Shown here one piece after another: positions 53,807 through 57,988 of a DNA stretch of 57,988 bases. How positions within the stretch are numbered: the first letter of the stretch is position 1; each line of letters opens with the position of its first letter. The position numbers and the translations under genes are program-made. The notes beneath the pieces are model-generated. The model searched no databases and had not been told where the DNA came from. It saw only the letters and a list, made by a program, of their open reading frames with translations. Source of the stretch: an uncultured Acetobacter sp. (GTDB taxonomy: Bacteria > Pseudomonadota > Alphaproteobacteria > Acetobacterales > Acetobacteraceae). The stretch spans positions 1 through 57,988 of the forward strand of contig NZ_CALLXM010000326.1 in assembly GCF_937875265.1 (NCBI RefSeq), in the 5' to 3' direction.

Positions 53807-56305
53807 ATGGCAACACGTAGAGATTTCCTGAAATATGCGCTCATGTCCGGGGCTGCAGCGAGTTCCAGTGCGGTATTACCGGAATCTATCCGCCGTGCAT
53901 TTGCTATTGCGCCAGATGCGGGGTCGACATGGAAAGATGCGGAGCATGTTGTGATCCTTATGCAGGAAAACAGATCGTTCGATCATGTCTTTGGAACACT
54001 GCAAGGCGTTCGTGGTTTTAATGATCCGCGCGGCATGCGCCAGCCAAACGGCAATCCGGTCTTTGTGCAGTCCAGCCAGTCTGGTGAAACCTATATGCCT
54101 TGGCGGCTGAATATTCGGGATACCCGGGTAACGTGGATGGGCTCTATCCCACATTCTCGCGATAGTCAGGTGGATGCCTGGCACAATGGCGGGCATGACC
54201 AGTGGATTGACGCTAAAAAATCACATCATAAAGGATATGACCGTTATCCTTTGACGATGGGGTATTACACGCGCGAAGATCTGCCTTTCTATTATGCGCT
54301 TGCAGATGCATTTACTGTTTGTGACCAGAATTATTGCGGTGCCATGACCAGCACGACGCCCAATCGTCTGTTGTTTATGACGGGAACGGTGCGCGATCGC
54401 CAGGAGACATCGTCCAGTGTCTATATGCGCAACGGGGAGATTCTCGAAGGGGGGATGACGTGGAGCACCTTTCCTGAAAGGCTTGAAAAGGCTGGTATAT
54501 CATGGAGGTATTATCAGAATGAACTGACCCAGACAGGTGGCATGAGTGACGAAGAGCGCGGCTGGCTGGGTAATTTTGGAACCAACGTACTGGAATGTTT
54601 TGACCAGTATGTTGTCTCTGCCAATCCGGGATTTGATGACTGGCTTGATGCACGTATCAGTGATTGCCAGAACCATCTGGAGCGCCTGAATAGCCGGGAA
54701 ATGCTGATATCAGAAACACAGGCGGAAAAACTGTCCGAAGCACGTCTGCTGCTGGACGTCCTGATGCAACGAAAGGAGCAGGCCGCTAAGACACGCGGGA
54801 AGCTGACATCTGATGAGCGAGCTCTATTTGAGAAAGCCTTTGTTATCAACAAAGGTGATAAAAATTATCGCGAACTGGAAAAACTCACTTTTCAGGATGG
54901 AGCAAAATCCATCAGCATGAAAGCACCGAAAGGTGACATCCTGTATCAATTTCGTCAGGATGTAAAAGAAAGTAAGCTTCCCACCGTATCATGGCTTTCA
55001 GCGCCCGGGCATTTCTCAGATCATCCAACTTCACCATGGTATGGGGCATGGTATGTCTCAGAGGTGATGGATATTCTTACAGAAAATCCTGAAGTTTGGA
55101 AAAAGACGATTTTCATTATTACTTATGATGAAAATGATGGATATTTTGACCACTGTTGCTCTTATGTGGCGCCAGACCCCACACGCCCCGAAACTGGGCT
55201 TTCGTCCAGCAGCATTGGAGGGGAGGGGCTTGAATACACGACTGCGCAAGATGAAATTGCCAGAGGGGTACCTGAGCATCTGGCCCGTAGCGGCCCAATT
55301 GGACTTGGTTTTCGTGTGCCTATGATCGTCGCTTCTCCCTGGAGCAGGGGAGGGTGGGTTAACTCACAGTTGTTTGAGCATACTTCTACGTTGCGTTTTC
55401 TAGAAAAATTTGTTCAGGAAAAATTTGGGAAAAATATTACCGAAACAAACATTTCACCATGGCGGCGTGCCATCAGTGGTGATCTGACATCATGCTTTCG
55501 TACCCATGATGGATCGATACCAGTCTTGCCGTATCTGAAGCGTAACACATATTTGCATATGATTGAGGATGCGAAAGATCGGCCCATGCCCAGCGGCTTC
55601 CGTGCGCTTGAAGTCGATGAAATTGCGGAACTACGTATTAATCCAGAAAAAATGTATGAGACTATTCGGCAGGAGCCAGGTGTTCGTCCGGCCTGTGCGC
55701 TACCCTATGAACCCTATTGTGATGGTGGTGTCAGTGCGGATGGCCAAAGTATTATGCTGCGCTTAGAAGCCGGCACAGCGTTATACGGTCGGCATGCTGC
55801 CGGTTTGCCTTTTAACGTCTACTGTTACACCAATCCGGCAAGTAACAGCATGCAGTCCGGCACGTATGCTGTTGCCGCAGGCGATACGTTGAATGCCGCA
55901 TTTGAGATGTCTGCTTTTTCACAAGGTCAGTATGATTTAGAGGTGCATGCACCGAACGGTTTTTATCGTCGCTACAAGGGGCAACAGCATGGCCTTAGGA
56001 TAGAGGCATCCTGCAGTTATCTGGCTGGCCAGAAGAAAGACATCGTTTTGCATGTGGCTAATCACGGGAAGAAGACTGTCGAGCTTATCTGTATCTTAAA
56101 AGGCGACTCTCTCACGCGGACCGTGCACCTCGTTGCCGGGCAGACACAGGCTATAGCATTTGATCTCGCTGCACATGCCATGTGGTATGATATTACAGTA
56201 TCTACCAGAGACGAGGCTGAATTTCTGTATCACTTTTCCGGTCGGGTTGAAACAACCCGACCCGGGAGGACGGATACAGTAATGGGAAGATTACAGGCCG
56301 ACTAA
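53807..56305 (+). CDS. Tat-exported phospholipase C (phosphocholine-specific family)
   Basis: The 832-residue exported phosphoesterase of the PlcH/PlcN family starts at ATG 53807 with a Tat signal (RRDFLK at residues 4-9, hydrophobic run to about 30). The catalytic domain has VVILMQENRSFDHVFGTLQG (47-66), TPNRLLFMTG and YDENDGYFDH (about 439-448), which hold the metal and nucleophile residues. The C-terminus has two copies of the DUF756-type beta domain (about 640-720 and 740-825). It hydrolyses phospholipids or related phosphodiesters outside the cytoplasm. The TTG at 53789 would add six residues and is not preferred. It is monocistronic, 176 nt after the receptor. Confidence 0.93.
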   Translation: MATRRDFLKYALMSGAAASSSAVLPESIRRAFAIAPDAGSTWKDAEHVVILMQENRSFDHVFGTLQGVRGFNDPRGMRQPNGNPVFVQSSQSGETYMPWRLNIRDTRVTWMGSIPHSRDSQVDAWHNGGHDQWIDAKKSHHKGYDRYPLTMGYYTREDLPFYYALADAFTVCDQNYCGAMTSTTPNRLLFMTGTVRDRQETSSSVYMRNGEILEGGMTWSTFPERLEKAGISWRYYQNELTQTGGMSDEERGWLGNFGTNVLECFDQYVVSANPGFDDWLDARISDCQNHLERLNSREMLISETQAEKLSEARLLLDVLMQRKEQAAKTRGKLTSDERALFEKAFVINKGDKNYRELEKLTFQDGAKSISMKAPKGDILYQFRQDVKESKLPTVSWLSAPGHFSDHPTSPWYGAWYVSEVMDILTENPEVWKKTIFIITYDENDGYFDHCCSYVAPDPTRPETGLSSSSIGGEGLEYTTAQDEIARGVPEHLARSGPIGLGFRVPMIVASPWSRGGWVNSQLFEHTSTLRFLEKFVQEKFGKNITETNISPWRRAISGDLTSCFRTHDGSIPVLPYLKRNTYLHMIEDAKDRPMPSGFRALEVDEIAELRINPEKMYETIRQEPGVRPACALPYEPYCDGGVSADGQSIMLRLEAGTALYGRHAAGLPFNVYCYTNPASNSMQSGTYAVAAGDTLNAAFEMSAFSQGQYDLEVHAPNGFYRRYKGQQHGLRIEASCSYLAGQKKDIVLHVANHGKKTVELICILKGDSLTRTVHLVAGQTQAIAFDLAAHAMWYDITVSTRDEAEFLYHFSGRVETTRPGRTDTVMGRLQAD
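56240..56262. terminator. Perfect 10-bp hairpin inside the phospholipase C 3' end
   Basis: GGTCGGGTTG (56240-56249) pairs with CAACCCGACC (56253-56262) around AAA, within coding sequence 41 nt before the stop. As the next gene is convergent and ends at 56326, the hairpin may help stop minus-strand transcription or protect the 3' end of the plus-strand mRNA. It has no U-tract. Confidence 0.4.
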
Positions 56306-56325
56306 AATTAAGGTAGCCTGCTGAA

Positions 56326-57988
56326 TCAGGCTGGGCAATGAGGCCGTTTATCAGCAGACCACCTCTGATATTTCGTCAAACAAGATGCGTCAGTCAGACT
56401 GCCATAAACATCCGCTTTTCCTATAGCTTGCGTATGCGTGTAGCGGCTGCAAGCTTTGATCTGGACGGCCAGAAGGGTAAAGCCGCAGGCTTTGCGTTCA
56501 CCCAAAGGAAGTAGGGCATTTCCTGCTGTCCAGCGAATGTCTTTGCATTCCAGCCCGTTCCAGCCATCGAGGTTTTTTTCAGATAGATGAGCCGTGATGG
56601 TATGGGTCTTACCGTTTTCGAGCATTGTTATCTCACCGACCGCCACTCCAAAATAACGGCGGTCATCTACAAACGGACCTATGACATCACAAGGGCGGCT
56701 CGCACGGGAGACAAGACGTAAGGTCTGCACTCCTGTCGGGATTATGAACATGACCCGACCATTATGTTCGCGGATTTGGTGGATGATTGTGCCTTTTTCA
56801 GTCACAAGGTGTAGATCGGGTTCGTCGGAGAATGCAGGTGCTTCCGTCTGTGGTCGATAACCTGTTTTGTTTGCGCGCGCTTCGATACGACGAAACACTG
56901 GTTCAACATGCTCACGTGACACACCCAGAGGCGCAGTTGCATCATTCCATGTAAGGTTACGGGATCGCGTGAAAGATACCACATTACCTTTTTGCTGGAA
57001 GGCGCCACGGTTGCCTGTATCGAGGTAGCTTTCCGTGAGCATGCCATCAGCCATTATGATGGAATGCTCTTCAGTTTCTATGTGATAGTAGTCATAGGAA
57101 ATAAACGACTTATCGTAGAAGATCGAAAGACCGTTCACAAGCATCCGGGCAGGGATAAATATTCCGCCAAAGAACAGAGCATGTTCGGCTGTAATCAACA
57201 TATCTTTGAAGGGCACACCAGCTGTAATAGCATTTTTTAGAATGCGCACAGGGTATCCAGCCTCATCATCCGGCAGGTTGGGTCGAATATTACAGTGTGA
57301 CTGGCCCGCCCAGGTCACACGGCGATTTTCAGAGCGTCCGTTGACGAAGGTGATCACCTCATCGCCTTGACGAATGTCCTGTATTGCCCGGTTGCCGGAC
57401 GGAGTGGAAACCATACTGTCTGTCAGGAAACAGACTTCATAAAGCAGACTGCCATCTGGTGCTGAGTCCAGCGCAAAGCCATGGCTGGCAACACCGAGAA
57501 TATTAAGCGTGATGTCCGCCCCACCATTAAGGTGCAATATGACGTGGTCGGTATCAGAATATGTTACTGATGTGACGTCATCTGTGTTGAGGCCAGCTAT
57601 TTCTATACTGTCAGACTGATCGCCGGATGTTCCCTCAAATCCACTTATGACTGTTGTCAGTGTACCGCCGGAAGACAATCCTGAAACGGTCAAGTCAACA
57701 TTGTTATCGCCATCCATAACAATGGCTCCACTAACATTTGCCCAGATATTTGCAACCGCCCCACCTTTGAGTGTGAGGGTGCCATCCAGAGTGGCATCAT
57801 TTTCAAGGGTAATTCTGCCTCCGTTACTGACCACAGTATCGGTTGCGCTACCACTGACGTCTAGAATGCCACCACTGTTTACGGTCGCTCCAGATAAAAT
57901 TCCGCCATTAGAGACAAAGATTTCCGCACCGTTATTAACAGTTATGTCAGATACACCCCCTCCATAGGAGACAAAAATTTCGCCGCCA
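56326..57988 (-). CDS. Strand-loop-strand repeat protein with C-terminal Hint domain (5' partial)
   Basis: The frame is open to the right window edge; the GTG at 57834 is only an internal codon. The visible N-terminal part (57540-57988) is a beta-helix-like repeat rich in Gly, Asn and Val (units such as VNNGAEIFVSNGG, ATVNSGGILDVSG and VVSNGGRITLEND), as in autotransporter-type strand-loop-strand proteins. A Hint (hedgehog/intein) domain follows: CFLTDSMVSTPSGNRAIQDI (Cys near 57430 as nucleophile), RQGDEVITF, TAEHALF and HIETEEHSIIMADGMLTES. About 200 further residues follow, including a beta-rich segment. It is probably a large secreted or surface protein, and the Hint domain could cleave itself. 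It ends 20 nt from the convergent phospholipase gene. Confidence 0.9.
   Translation of the reverse strand, partial: GGEIFVSYGGGVSDITVNNGAEIFVSNGGILSGATVNSGGILDVSGSATDTVVSNGGRITLENDATLDGTLTLKGGAVANIWANVSGAIVMDGDNNVDLTVSGLSSGGTLTTVISGFEGTSGDQSDSIEIAGLNTDDVTSVTYSDTDHVILHLNGGADITLNILGVASHGFALDSAPDGSLLYEVCFLTDSMVSTPSGNRAIQDIRQGDEVITFVNGRSENRRVTWAGQSHCNIRPNLPDDEAGYPVRILKNAITAGVPFKDMLITAEHALFFGGIFIPARMLVNGLSIFYDKSFISYDYYHIETEEHSIIMADGMLTESYLDTGNRGAFQQKGNVVSFTRSRNLTWNDATAPLGVSREHVEPVFRRIEARANKTGYRPQTEAPAFSDEPDLHLVTEKGTIIHQIREHNGRVMFIIPTGVQTLRLVSRASRPCDVIGPFVDDRRYFGVAVGEITMLENGKTHTITAHLSEKNLDGWNGLECKDIRWTAGNALLPLGERKACGFTLLAVQIKACSRYTHTQAIGKADVYGSLTDASCLTKYQRWSADKRPHCPA

Noticed and set aside
56326..57834. 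Start of the Hint protein at the GTG 57834
   Set aside because: The same frame with the same repeat pattern continues to the window edge, so the true start is outside.
1..57988. CRISPR arrays, tRNA or rRNA genes
   Set aside because: No regularly spaced repeats and no tRNA-like or rRNA-like sequence noticed on reading; a covariance-model scan would settle tRNA absence.

Overview
The window is bacterial chromosomal DNA of moderate GC content with dense, mostly intact genes. The gene set points to an alphaproteobacterium, most likely an acetic acid bacterium (Acetobacteraceae): a strand-loop-strand protein with a C-terminal Hint domain, several TonB-dependent receptors (TBDRs), a giant cyclic beta-1,2-glucan synthase, a Tat-exported phospholipase C and a FecI/FecR/TBDR unit. 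This assignment is inferred from gene style; the window holds no rRNA or other marker gene. I found no tRNA, rRNA, CRISPR array or intact insertion sequence.

Layout. 1-8.2 kb (+): a desaturase-type membrane protein cut by the window edge, a PhnD-like protein without signal peptide, a LysR regulator with two DNA-binding domains, then a TBDR, a histidine-ammonia-lyase-like protein without the usual Ala-Ser-Gly cofactor triad, and an ornithine-cyclodeaminase-family protein. 8.3-15.7 kb (-): an Old Yellow Enzyme and a complete RND efflux operon (outer membrane factor, adaptor, pump). 15.9-19.2 kb: a small LysR-linked redox island (SDR, RibD/DHFR-like reductase, cupin) that is partly decayed; it holds a frameshifted SDR/carboxymuconolactone-decarboxylase chimera and a frameshifted cupin end. 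19.4-27.9 kb (-): the cyclic glucan synthase. 28.6-35.6 kb: two TBDRs around an FAD-linked hydroxyacid dehydrogenase.

35.6-48.9 kb is the most interesting part: what looks like a hydantoin / D-amino-acid catabolic system. A minus-strand set encodes a D-amino-acid aminotransferase, RidA and an OCD-family imine reductase. A plus-strand gene encodes a dihydroorotase/hydantoinase-type cyclic amidohydrolase. Converging on it is a tightly overlapping eight-gene operon: N-carbamoyl-D-amino-acid hydrolase, amino-acid ABC transporter (two paralogous binding proteins, one permease, one ATPase), a PuuE-like deacetylase-fold protein, a second amidohydrolase and a hydantoin/allantoin-type racemase. A divergent LysR and an MFS transporter close the locus. 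A plausible flow is uptake, ring opening, racemisation of the remaining ring enantiomer, decarbamoylation to a D-amino acid, transamination, and clean-up or reduction of imines. The true substrate is not visible in the sequence.

49.2-58 kb: a FecR/FecI pair divergent from a TBDR with an N-terminal signalling (STN) domain, a Tat-type phospholipase C, and the 3' part of a surface-type repeat protein with a Hint domain that runs off the right edge.
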